From assembly GCA_003116975.1 (NCBI GenBank), contig BGKB01000262.1, positions 220,626-284,625 on the forward strand: a stretch of 64,000 nt of DNA, in the 5' to 3' direction. The first letter of the stretch is position 1, and every line of letters starts with the position of its first letter. Origin of the DNA: Aurantiochytrium sp. KH105. Lineage: Eukaryota > Sar > Bigyra > Thraustochytrida > Thraustochytriidae. Shown piece by piece: positions 28,135 through 38,885 of the stretch. A program made the translations under genes and the position numbers. The notes beneath the pieces are model-generated. The model had not been told where the DNA came from. It did not search any database and saw nothing but the letters and a program-made list of their open reading frames with translations.

Positions 28135-30927
28135 TTATAGCGTTTCAGGGCTGAAGACCTTGCGCGCAGTCTTGGGCTTACCCAAGAAACGGGACACCCG
28201 ACTGCCCTTGAAAGCGTCGAGCTGTTTGCGTTGCTTCGCCATGCGGATCTGCTCCTGGAGCTCCTCGTTCTGAGACTCCAACGTTGCAATGTCACCGGTT
28301 CCATCGCGCACAGCGCGCATAGCCCGCTCGCGCTGAAGATCTGCGCTTGTATCCATCACCATCCGCGTTACCACAGTGTACTCATCGTTCGGATCGTACT
28401 CCACCGCACGTTCGAGGTTATACAGCTTACCCTCCTCGATAAACGCCTTGTCGCGCTGCCAACGACGGCGAAAGATGAACAGAAGCGCCATTGACATGAT
28501 GAGCAAAAAGCCGGTCACGCCACCACCAACCGCAGAGTACATGACCAAGTTGGAATCATCCTCGGCGGTCGAAACAAACTCAACGGGCGATCGTGTGGGA
28601 GATGGCGTGAGTGCATTGACCCGCACTGCAAAATCCACGTGGCTGTAAAAGGAAGTCGAGTCCATCGGCTCCATGTTCGTCCAATTGTAGGCGCAATCGG
28701 GGCCAAAGCAAGCATACAAAGCATAGAGATCCTCAGCGGTGCTGCTCAATAGCGCCGTGTACGACCCATCCTCATTGTCTACGATGCTCGCCTCTACGCG
28801 CTCGTCCGTGTACATGATCCACTCCGTCTCATTGTCAGCCTCGTCGTCGAGTACGCGTCGAGTCTCGTTGGAGTCCAGCATTTCGTCCACGGCTCGCACC
28901 GGAATATACCAGGCCTTCATGTATCCTCCGTATCCGCCGTTTTGCACAACATTTCCACAAAGATCGCGCGTCTGGATTGTAAACCCTGCTGCATCTTCAC
29001 CGTCGCCCAAGACGTCCAGCGTCTCTGCGTCCGGAATCAGTGTCCCGGCGTCGGTCTCGCTGGGCTCCACATCGATCGTTGCGAGCGTAAAGTTGAGAAT
29101 CTCCAATGTGGCGGACGCGTCGCCTGTCGCGGACGTCAGGCCAATATACGCATCACGACCGCCAATGATCGCTTCCAGGTCGAATCCAGTCCGACGAAGG
29201 TACAGGCTGTCGTCCAGATACACTTCGAGCCAATCTGGGCGCTGCAAGTACTCGATGCTCACCGTGTGAGTCTCGTTGCTGTAACGGAGGCTGCGCTGGA
29301 CGCCATCGAAAACACGCGTGGTGCCGTTCACGTCTGCGTTCGAGCCTTCGGGGCTGTCTGGGTATTGCAAACGGATCTCTTGCGCCTCGCAGGCGTCGCC
29401 GTCGGCGCGGTCGTTGCACATGTCAATCGAAACGGCCACAGCGTGTGTCATAAATCGGTGGCCAAGGCCCGCGCCAGTGGAGACGGGCATGTCATCAAGG
29501 CCTTCCGGACGACGCGTTGCCACAAATGCAAGGCCCTCCGCTGCTGCTTCGTTGAGCACCCGAAAGCTAAAGGTCACCACGAAGCCGGCGCCAACGTTCT
29601 GTGCCTGAGGCGTGAAGAGCCATGTAGATACACCAGGGCTTGTGCTCTCGGCGCTTGTGAGCTGCACAACGCCTGATTCAGCATCACGCACGACACCGTC
29701 ACTAAAGGCGACGTCGTCGTCTGTGGCAGCATCGAGAAGGTTGAATGTCACAGAGCTGGTTCCTGGACGCGCCACATTGCAGGACTCGGAGATGCTCGTG
29801 ATAACGTTAAAATTAGATGCAGACGTGTGGCGCTCTGCGTGAAAGATAGAAAGCGCGTAGACCTCGCCCACCGTAAGATTGAGATGATTTTCGTCAGCGT
29901 AATCACTGAGAACGATGCTGTCCGTAGCGGAGTTGTGAGTTCCACCCAGGTCGATTGCGGGTTTCTCGTTGATAAAGACCCAAAAGTCATCGTCGCCGGT
30001 AAATTCAAACTCTTCGTCACCAGAGTATTCGAAATAGGTGTGGAACTCGGTCGTGAACCAGTAGTGTTTTTTTGAGAGCAATGAGTTCGGCCAGACCGGG
30101 GCACGATTTGGATCTGGGTAGTTCTCTTCGAGAACCTCGAGGCCGTCCGTGTATAGGCCCTCGTCTCGAGCGTTGTCGAACTTGCTTAGAGGAAAGAAAC
30201 TCTCTGAAGAGTATGTATAGAGGCCGCTGGATTGCTGCTCGAGGTCGATCTTGATTCCCACGCGCTTGTTGTAGACTGGATCGTCGTTGTACCATGCCGA
30301 AAAGTGTTGTTGTCGTGAAGTTGTGTAATTGCCATCGGACTGGGACTTGCCACAACGGGAATTGTATGTGCTGTTGCAGTACACGACCTTGGGAAGCCCG
30401 GAGGTTGCCATTTCCAAGGTTGGCTTGATGACACTCGTCACGCCGGAGCAGCTGCCACGGTAAACACCTCCTTTGTAGCACTTTGATGCCCCGGAAACCT
30501 TGGATCTAAAGGCTGCTTCGAAATCTGGATGTGACTTGATGGTCCCGTTTGACATACCCTGCGTCCAGTATGGGCAGTAGTGGTTGACAGGAATGCTCGA
30601 GGAGGAGCTGCCACCCGGCCCATCACCAGGAGCGAAATCCATTGCCTGGGTGAGGTTGTTGGTGAGCCAGGCGTCTGGAATTGCAGCGTCCGCGTAGTCC
30701 ACGTACACGTAGTCGCGCATACCTTTGTAGCGCGAGATGCCGCCATCATAATAGTACTCGTAAAGCGCGAGGTACTCGGTTTCTGCGAGGCAGTGCGAAG
30801 GCAGAAAGTCCCTGATTGTGAGCCTGTAGGTGAGCGTGTCGGGCGCAGTGTACGCCTCCGCAAAGACGACGGCGGTCAGCGCCATGAAACTGAGCCAGGC
30901 AACGCGCCGGCCTTCCACGCGCGGCAT
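28135..30927 (-). CDS. Fibro-slime/PA14-type single-pass membrane protein
   Basis: Predicted cell-surface protein. The N-terminus is a signal peptide (LSFMALTAVVFAEA) if translation begins at the ATG complementary to 30925-30927. The open frame upstream has no ATG. The N-terminal third has a fibro-slime-type layout: a LTYRLTIRDFLPSHC start, paired cysteines, and YFEYSGDEEFEFTGDDDFW followed by VFINEKPAIDLGGTH and LSIFHAERHTSASNF, as in PA14-like fibro-slime domains of Dictyostelium and oomycetes. A lectin-like beta region follows (SSVTFNLLDAA, FVVTFSFRVL, YLQRPDWLEVYLDDSLYL). Near the C-terminus is a transmembrane helix (GGGVTGFLLIMSMALLFIF) and a cytoplasmic coiled-coil tail of ~100 residues. 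Adhesion or a wall/glycan-binding role is inferred. Length is 930 aa. Confidence 0.88.
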   Translation of the reverse strand: MPRVEGRRVAWLSFMALTAVVFAEAYTAPDTLTYRLTIRDFLPSHCLAETEYLALYEYYYDGGISRYKGMRDYVYVDYADAAIPDAWLTNNLTQAMDFAPGDGPGGSSSSSIPVNHYCPYWTQGMSNGTIKSHPDFEAAFRSKVSGASKCYKGGVYRGSCSGVTSVIKPTLEMATSGLPKVVYCNSTYNSRCGKSQSDGNYTTSRQQHFSAWYNDDPVYNKRVGIKIDLEQQSSGLYTYSSESFFPLSKFDNARDEGLYTDGLEVLEENYPDPNRAPVWPNSLLSKKHYWFTTEFHTYFEYSGDEEFEFTGDDDFWVFINEKPAIDLGGTHNSATDSIVLSDYADENHLNLTVGEVYALSIFHAERHTSASNFNVITSISESCNVARPGTSSVTFNLLDAATDDDVAFSDGVVRDAESGVVQLTSAESTSPGVSTWLFTPQAQNVGAGFVVTFSFRVLNEAAAEGLAFVATRRPEGLDDMPVSTGAGLGHRFMTHAVAVSIDMCNDRADGDACEAQEIRLQYPDSPEGSNADVNGTTRVFDGVQRSLRYSNETHTVSIEYLQRPDWLEVYLDDSLYLRRTGFDLEAIIGGRDAYIGLTSATGDASATLEILNFTLATIDVEPSETDAGTLIPDAETLDVLGDGEDAAGFTIQTRDLCGNVVQNGGYGGYMKAWYIPVRAVDEMLDSNETRRVLDDEADNETEWIMYTDERVEASIVDNEDGSYTALLSSTAEDLYALYACFGPDCAYNWTNMEPMDSTSFYSHVDFAVRVNALTPSPTRSPVEFVSTAEDDSNLVMYSAVGGGVTGFLLIMSMALLFIFRRRWQRDKAFIEEGKLYNLERAVEYDPNDEYTVVTRMVMDTSADLQRERAMRAVRDGTGDIATLESQNEELQEQIRMAKQRKQLDAFKGSRVSRFLGKPKTARKVFSPETL

Positions 30928-32212
30928 CGTCTTGGCCAAAATAAGCCCTGGTGTCGGCGTTGCTACTTCCCGCGCCGCCGACCACAAGTAAGCTAAGCGC
31001 GAGCGAGCGCTAGCAGAAGCGAGCACGGCAGGCAAGCACAAACCCCGCGATCCCGCTTCACGTTCGCGGTTGTGTCCGCGGCCGCGACCACGAGGCCGAC
31101 AGCCCAGCTTTCCGAATTGCTCCCTCGCTCGCTCGCTCGTTGCTCCCTTCCGGCAGCGCGTGAAGCGAGACACCAGAAAACACACACGCAGAAAAAGCAG
31201 GCCCAAACACCGGGAAAGACAGAAAAACACACTGCGCCTGGAGCGGTACAGTCGGGCTCACAGTGACGAACGAAATGCGCGCGTGCCAGGCCGGAAGACG
31301 CGGCCTTACACACCTTGACCGACGGGCTCGGCGCGGGCTCGTAGCCGGCCGGGCACGGGGAGGGGCGACGAGGGGCGCGGCGCAAGTGGGTGGGTGAGGG
31401 AGGAAGGGAGGGAGGGGAAGGAAATACGTCGCTCCTCCGAGCCGGTCGTTCGCTCTATGTCGAGAAGAGGAGCTGGGCGCTTCCCCGTTTCCGCCATCCC
31501 TGCCGCTTATTACGAGTCCACTTTTTTTGTTTTGTTTACACACGCGCGTGTGCAGACATGCCGAGACCGGCAGCTGCAGCAGCGGGGTTTTCAAGGGAAT
31601 TGAAATGGACCAGGGGCGGGACGAGACGAGACTGCAACACAGAGGGTACTACTAGGTGGAATTGTTCTGGCTGACGGCAGCAGCGTAAATGGCGGAGGCG
31701 TGGAAGGTCTTGTTATTGTGACATTTATGCCAGCGCGTGTATACTCGCAAAGCGAGGACAACTGCCGATATCCTTGATCGTTGAACGCATGCAGTTGAAG
31801 GTTATGTGAGAGCAAAAGCTTGTGTCACAAGTCGCAACTGAAGAAATCGAGTGAACCTTTCACAAGCAATGCTTCGTGACTAAAGCTGCATTTCCTGCTC
31901 AGGCGATGCGGCAAGTAATGTAGCAAAACCGATTCTACTCGTTGGCTTCTAAGAAATGAAGATGAAGCGTTTAGATTGCTTTGCTGAAAACGTGTGGCAT
32001 CCTCTTCTTTTTTGTCCGCGCCTCTCGGAGTCACAGCGGCTCCCATCATAATCATGTCGTGTGATCAAATTTGAGGATCTTGTTGTAGATCAGTAGCCAG
32101 TTCCCGGAATTTTGTTTGAAGAATCTGCAAGAAAAAGAAGATAGGGCCTATCCGACGGGCTTATCAAGAAAGAAATTTGATGCACAGGTTTTACATTGGT
32201 CAGAAGATGCTC
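30928..32212. other. Intergenic spacer, 1.3 kb
   Basis: Contains the promoter of the fibro-slime gene (GC- and purine-rich near 31000-31460) and the 3' flank of the second protease. A perfect short palindrome GATAGG-G-CCTATC is at 32140-32152, 60 bp past the protease stop. Small ORFs here show no coding character. Confidence 0.5.
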
Positions 32213-33277
32213 TCAGATCAGGGAAGCAAGGCAGACAAAGATCGCAACGATGGCTGGGCCAAAGCTCACCGGGGTCGCCATAGCACTAGATGGCGAATTT
32301 GTGGGATATGGGGTGGGCGAGTCCGCTAGAAAACCCGCCGACGCAATCGTTGGCGATGCGGTCGGAGCAAATGTCGCGTTAGACACATTTGAGGCATAAA
32401 AACGGAGACTCGAGTCGTCCGCGGTGGGGGAGGTGGAGGTGACGATCTCGCGAATCCAAGACTCATATGAGGAAACTCGCGTGTATACACCGGGATAACC
32501 GTCATATGCGCAGCCGTACCCAAAGGCAACAACACCGACCTGGATTTCCTCACTTACAGGGGCGACCGTGAGAGGGCCGCCGGAGTCGCCCTGGCAACTG
32601 TCCTTTCCTGGCGCTGCTGCGCACACGTGGTACTGGTACTCGATATCAAAGGAGTTACCGTAATCTGATGCGCATTCATCAATGTCGACGATGTTGATTT
32701 TTGCCTGGCGCAATTCGTAGTCTGTCGTTCCTCCGTACGAAGTGGTGCCGTAGCCAGTCACGGTGGCGTTCTCGCCGTCGGTCATTGTCATGAGCGAGCC
32801 AGCGAGCAGAACTGACGTCGGAAGGTCCACGTTCGTGTCCGAAAAGTAAATGATGGAAAGATCGTTTTGCGTAGATCCGTCGGACTCCTCGACATAGTCT
32901 GGGTGCACCTCGACGCCAACTCCCTGCACGAGATTGAAGGAGTCAGAGTCGTACTCTTGAAGATCGTCGCGAAGAAACATGGCGACAGCGTAGAAGCTGC
33001 CGGACGGAATGCAGTGTCCGGCGGTAAGCATGTAATGATAGCCTCCCGAAGATCCAATGTACGAGCTTCCGCAGAGGTATTGCGTGCCGCTGTCCACCTC
33101 TTCGAGGATCATGGCCGCCATGTACTGTCTGGTCTTTGGACTGATGATGGTTCCACCTACAATACGCGCCGAGACCTCGGACACGGTCGAGTTCCTCGTC
33201 ACTACTGCTGACTGGAGAGCATTTGCGCTGCCCACGACGAGGGCCATCGCGAGGGCGGTCACAGCCTTGATCATCAT
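32213..33277 (-). CDS. Secreted trypsin-like serine protease (S1A), second paralogue
   Basis: S1 family protease related to the copy at 26227-27501. Start is the first ATG of a pair at 33277 (MMIKAVTALAMALVVGSANA, a signal peptide). Activation site is ARIVGG. The triad is H in MLTAGHCIP, D in TQNDLSIIYF and S in DSCQGDSGGPL, with Asp in the S1 pocket as in trypsin. The domain ends near WIREIVTSTS. A Ser/Thr/Pro linker follows (TPYPTNSPSSA), then a hydrophobic C-terminus (FGPAIVAIFVCLASLI) that fits a GPI signal or tail anchor. At 354 aa its linker is about 70 residues shorter than that of the paralogue. The two proteases flank the fibro-slime gene and share its strand. Confidence 0.92.
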   Translation of the reverse strand: MMIKAVTALAMALVVGSANALQSAVVTRNSTVSEVSARIVGGTIISPKTRQYMAAMILEEVDSGTQYLCGSSYIGSSGGYHYMLTAGHCIPSGSFYAVAMFLRDDLQEYDSDSFNLVQGVGVEVHPDYVEESDGSTQNDLSIIYFSDTNVDLPTSVLLAGSLMTMTDGENATVTGYGTTSYGGTTDYELRQAKINIVDIDECASDYGNSFDIEYQYHVCAAAPGKDSCQGDSGGPLTVAPVSEEIQVGVVAFGYGCAYDGYPGVYTRVSSYESWIREIVTSTSPTADDSSLRFYASNVSNATFAPTASPTIASAGFLADSPTPYPTNSPSSAMATPVSFGPAIVAIFVCLASLI

Positions 33278-35398
33278 CTTTCCCGTCCTGTCCACCTCCG
33301 TCCCTCCCTCTGTGTCAGGGCCGCAGCGATGCTGCCTTTCCTTTGACTCTCGCTTCGGCAGCGGTGGGTCCTGTGCCAGATGCGAGGGGAAAGGGATTCC
33401 AGATTTGCTTTTCTGGCTGCTGCCTGCAGCTGCTCCAGCTGCCACTGCTGCCCCACTTGTCCAGCCTCGCCTCGGCAAGCCGCGCCGAGCCGGCCTGGCA
33501 GCGCGACGAACTCCGCCTCACAGAAGAAGAAGAAGAGGAGGAGGAGGAGGAAGAAGAAGGAGCGCACGGGAGCATTATGCCGGCCCCGTGCGCAAACCAG
33601 TGGGCCTCCCTCCCTCCCTCCCTCCTCGTCGTAATGGCAGTGACGCTCGCGCCGCACCGACCTTCCCTGAACGTCACCCGTCAAGCTGCCTCCGAATCCA
33701 TCCACGCGCAGCGGTGTGGCCGCCGTCGCTGTCGCTGTCGCTGCGCGCCGTGCCGACCCGAGCCGCTACCTGCGGCTCCAATCTGGCCGGAGCGGGCCTG
33801 CAGGCTGGCCTCGCGCGCGTCCCCTCTCGAGCCCGCGCCGTGCGCGCGCAGCGTGAACTAATCTAATCCAACCCACCAATCGAGTCCCATCGCCATGCAG
33901 GCGACCGTCCATTCCATTCCCTCCCTCCCGCCCGCTCCCTCGCTCCCTCCCACCCCGCTGAACGGCCGCGGCCGGGACTCCGACCTGCGCGATGCGCGGC
34001 GTGGCTCTGCCGCCGCGGCGTGGCCGCCCCCGGCGTCGCCCTCGCGCGGCCGCGGCGACCGCGAGGACGGGGCGGGAGCGCGGGAGCGCGGGATCGTCAT
34101 CGCCATGGCGCCGTCGTCGTCAGGGTGAGTGAGACAGGCGCCGAGCGCACAGATTCTGCAGCTGCAGCTGCAGCTGCTGCTGGCGGGTTCACTGGTTGAA
34201 TGGCCCTTTGGTGGATGGTCTGATTGGAGGGCAACGTGGCGAAGACAAGACAACTTGGCGAAGACAACTCGGTTGAAGACGGGCAGCAGTGCAGCAGCAG
34301 CCAGGCAGCGCAGGCGGCAGCAGCGGCAGCGGCTGGCCGGTCCGCGCCCCGTGCCGTGCCGCCACCGCTGAAGCCTGAGGTGAATCTTGCTGTCGGAGTG
34401 GCATTCTGGCCGCATCCCAGCCGAACACTGCCAGCTCCAGCTGGCTGCCGTCACCGCTGCAGGGGGCTGGGTGGGGGGAGAGTATCTATAGCTTGGCATT
34501 GGCTCGGATCGACTTGTCACTCGTGGTCGTCTGTATACGGTCTCGAGCCTTTGTTGTTCAGATCTGCCAGGCAAATTCTGTCCGAACCTTCAAAACGTAG
34601 TCGAAAGAGTATCAAGCCTTTTCTCCCAACGACAGATGCATGTGACTCCAAAGCAATGCCCCAGCTTCTCGCAGCATCAACGAGTATCATTCGTATTTTG
34701 GGAGGCGGTGGAATAAAAATGTGCAGCAGGACGACGAAAAGATTGCATGCCGGTAATGCCCCACTTGTTCTCAGAAACTCGAAGTTCGTGCATCCATGCA
34801 GCAATGTGGCTTTTTTCTCTTTGTAGTGTCGTTGACATCACCCCACCGATGATGAGCAAGAACTCAGGGTTGGAAAGAGATTGCAACTTGCCATAGTTGA
34901 TCGCACGCGAGGCCTTTGGGGAGTGGAGCCGTGGCGGTAAAGTTGACCTTTTCTGGCAAATGGAAGTATGGAACGCACACATTTGTAGAGCAAGATGAGC
35001 GAGATTAACTGTAAACTCATGAACGAAGGAACTCTCGCACGATACTAAAAAATGAGCAAATCTGATTGTTTGTTCTCTTTTCTGGAATTGTTTTTAAAAT
35101 CGCGCTTCTCGAAAACCTGTGCGAAGTCCTTGCGCAGCCGTGGGTGAAAAGGAATTTTAAAGACGTAGACGAGAGGACATTTGATACTCGCAGAGCATGA
35201 TCCGGCACCGTTCCCGGGTGCTTTATCCAACGGCGATCTTGGATCAAGCTTGAATTGTATCGTTTGCACTTGCAAGCGCGGCGCCAAATTTGCTTCCTTT
35301 AGTCCTTGCATGGCGCAGTATACGGGTGCTCGACTCAGTGATGCAGGCCTAATCAAATGCAGCATTTCTAGGCGTGCAATGAAAAAACGAGGCGCGAG
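33278..35398. other. Gene-poor spacer, 2.1 kb
   Basis: The longest gene-free stretch in the first 44 kb. It has a GAA/GAG purine tract (33521-33560), a CTGCAG/CAGCTG palindromic run (34157-34182), and C-rich promoter-like sequence at 33900-34130. After 34450 it becomes AT-richer and featureless. I see no tRNA and no convincing ORF on either strand. Confidence 0.55.
33521..33560. repeat. GAA/GAG trinucleotide tract
   Basis: A pure-purine run of AAG and AGG units, 40 bp, in the upstream region of the second trypsin-like gene. Confidence 0.85.
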
Positions 35399-36406
35399 AT
35401 GGTTTCTTCGCGCCGCGACAAGACCACTGTCGCGAAGAGCAGGCGATCATGTCAAAGCCTGAGCGCGCGCCGCGCCCGCGCACACCGCTCGCGCAGTCGG
35501 TTGCGGAACAGTGGCTCTGCAGAAGATGAGGATCGGGATCACGAGGCAACACGCGAAACGGCGCTTTACAAAGCGCCTGTACCGCAACTGCAACTCGCGA
35601 AACTACGCCGCACGCCAGCGCGTGTTGCACGGGAGGTCGCTCTTGCGCGAGGGTGTGCACAACAAACGGAGGAACTCTCTCGGAATCGCTCCAGCCTCCC
35701 GCTTCGCGCAGCCATTCTCCGAACGACCTCTGCGCAGCGAACGTCTGCCCTTGTTGTGAAGTCCTCGGGAAGGTCCAAGACGAGGAAAAGAATGCCATCT
35801 GCCATTGCAGACATTGTGCCTGCTCGCAAACGCCCCTTGAGATTTGATAAGCACAATAGTGCAGTCGAGAAGATGACGTCAAAGGCAGAAGAGCTGGCGG
35901 CAACGTCAGCCACAATGTTGAAACGAAAGTCCGCACCTTCGATTCAACAATCTCTTATCCAGAACAAATCACCAATGCGTGTATCGAGTCGGACCCGGCA
36001 ACGTCAATCGCGGAGGCAGCGTACGCGAAGAACTTGCTCAGGATCGCCACAACCTTCAGCAACAGAAACAGCAACAAGATCAGCACCAGCACCAGCATCA
36101 GCACCAGCACCAGCACCAGAAGCACCTGCAGTACAAAATGGGACATGTACCAAAAAACAACTTGTATTCTTACCGACAAAAGCCAAGGAGAATCCTGCTT
36201 GGCTACGCGATTCCGCTCGTGCCACGCTCCGAGATCGCTGCGTTTCCAAGTCACCTCAAGTTCGCACGTACTCGCGGCGCCAGGCCCTTGATGAGGTGTA
36301 CCTCAATGTTCTTGACGACATGTACTATTCAACTACAATGCAGCGCGCCGCAAGTCGTCGGAGTGTAAGAAGCCATCGGAGTATCTCCGGCTCCATTTGG
36401 TTCTAA
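35399..36406 (+). CDS. Hypothetical basic protein, 335 aa
   Basis: An ATG-initiated frame of Arg/Ser/Ala-rich protein with no recognised domain. Features include a basic N-terminus (SRRDKTTVAKSRRSC), an Ala-Pro repeat of about 12 residues (APAPASAPAPAPEAPA, from a CAGCAC-like DNA repeat), and a C-terminal segment with more ordered character (LDEVYLNVLDDMYYSTTM). The composition suggests a nucleic-acid-binding or cytoskeletal disordered protein, but that is a guess. Antisense frames over the same DNA are open too, which lowers certainty. Its 3' flank runs into an assembly gap at 37015. Confidence 0.55.
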   Translation: MVSSRRDKTTVAKSRRSCQSLSARRARAHRSRSRLRNSGSAEDEDRDHEATRETALYKAPVPQLQLAKLRRTPARVAREVALARGCAQQTEELSRNRSSLPLRAAILRTTSAQRTSALVVKSSGRSKTRKRMPSAIADIVPARKRPLRFDKHNSAVEKMTSKAEELAATSATMLKRKSAPSIQQSLIQNKSPMRVSSRTRQRQSRRQRTRRTCSGSPQPSATETATRSAPAPASAPAPAPEAPAVQNGTCTKKQLVFLPTKAKENPAWLRDSARATLRDRCVSKSPQVRTYSRRQALDEVYLNVLDDMYYSTTMQRAASRRSVRSHRSISGSIWF

Positions 36407-36983
36407 GCAGTAATGTCCCAAACGCTGCGCTCGCGACCGGCCTCCAAGCTTCATCATCCCGAACAATAGAGGAACCAAAAAAGAAGGTGAAAAGCAGCGC
36501 TTCGAACTCTCTCAGAGCAAACGACATTGCGAACTCTTTCCTCGTTCTTCTGCCCCCATTCGCCGCGGTGGTGCCTCTCTCCGAAATGACTCATTTACCA
36601 GTCCGTCGCAGTCGGCCTATCCTGCTGGCTAACAGAAGTAAGTCAGAGAAAAAAAAGAATGATTTATTGACATTTGTGCATTCACTGGTCACTCACCGTG
36701 ACACTTTCATTCATTCACATTTCTCTGCCTGTGTGTTCCTTTCTATGCGCAATCTAAATTTGCGACCGTAGAGGACCCATAATCATCTCCTGCACGGCGC
36801 CCTTTCCGCGACCAAACGTCCATTCTCCGCGGGCCTGGCGCGCAGGGAGAACCCGCTCGCCGGACCGCCTGCGGCCGCGCCGCCCGCCTCCCCCGCCTCC
36901 GCCCCGCCCCGCCGCCCGGCCACCGCCCGCCCTCCCGCCCGCCCGCCCGCGCGCGGAGCGTTTGCGCGCGATTCGGGGAAGGA

Positions 36984-37014
<31 letters not shown>
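36407..37014. other. Spacer ending at an assembly gap
   Basis: The first 370 bp are AT-richer and without a gene. From 36780 the sequence turns extremely C/G-rich (CCCGCC runs) and ends in a GCAA array next to the N. It may be the promoter of the kinase gene or of an unseen gene. Confidence 0.55.
36986..37014. repeat. GCAA tetranucleotide array at a gap edge
   Basis: About seven GCAA units run directly into the single N at 37015. The assembler probably broke or collapsed here. Confidence 0.85.
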
Positions 37015-37015
37015 N
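37015..37015. other. Assembly gap (single N)
   Basis: One N replaces sequence of unknown length. Kinase-coding sequence to its right begins in mid-domain ([15 protein letters not shown]) and the sequence to its left is not kinase, so the true gap is larger than one base. Confidence 0.9.
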
Positions 37016-38565
<1,550 letters not shown>

Positions 38566-38885
38566 GCTTTTCGAAATATTATTTCTATAATCAGGGCAAT
38601 GACAACACACGAACAATGCCTTGCGCGTATTTCTATATTTTTTCGGGGAAGAAGGGGTGGGGGTGGGTGGTGCTTGCTGTGCTTGACGCAGATTGTGGCT
38701 CAAAATGTAGCGCCCAGACTCAAAATCTCACAAACTGCTTTACGATGCAGGGGCAAACCCTTCGCATTCAAGACCCAAAAGTTCGACAACGAAAAACAAA
38801 TTTATCTCTTATAAGAACGAGATTGATGGATGTGTCTGCGATGTTTGGGGGGCAGCTCCGGAAAAGAAGGAAAAAAATACCCGTT
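38566..38885. other. Convergent 3' spacer
   Basis: 320 bp between the kinase gene and the large surface protein gene. The kinase stop lies in CCTAGGC (38561-38567). The rest is AT-richer with no feature. Confidence 0.5.

Noticed and set aside
30928-31230. N-terminal extension of the fibro-slime protein
   Set aside because: The frame is open but lacks an ATG, and the ATG at 30927 gives a clean signal peptide.
32867-33866. Plus-strand frames antisense to the second protease
   Set aside because: They mirror the protease coding strand and have no coding character of their own.
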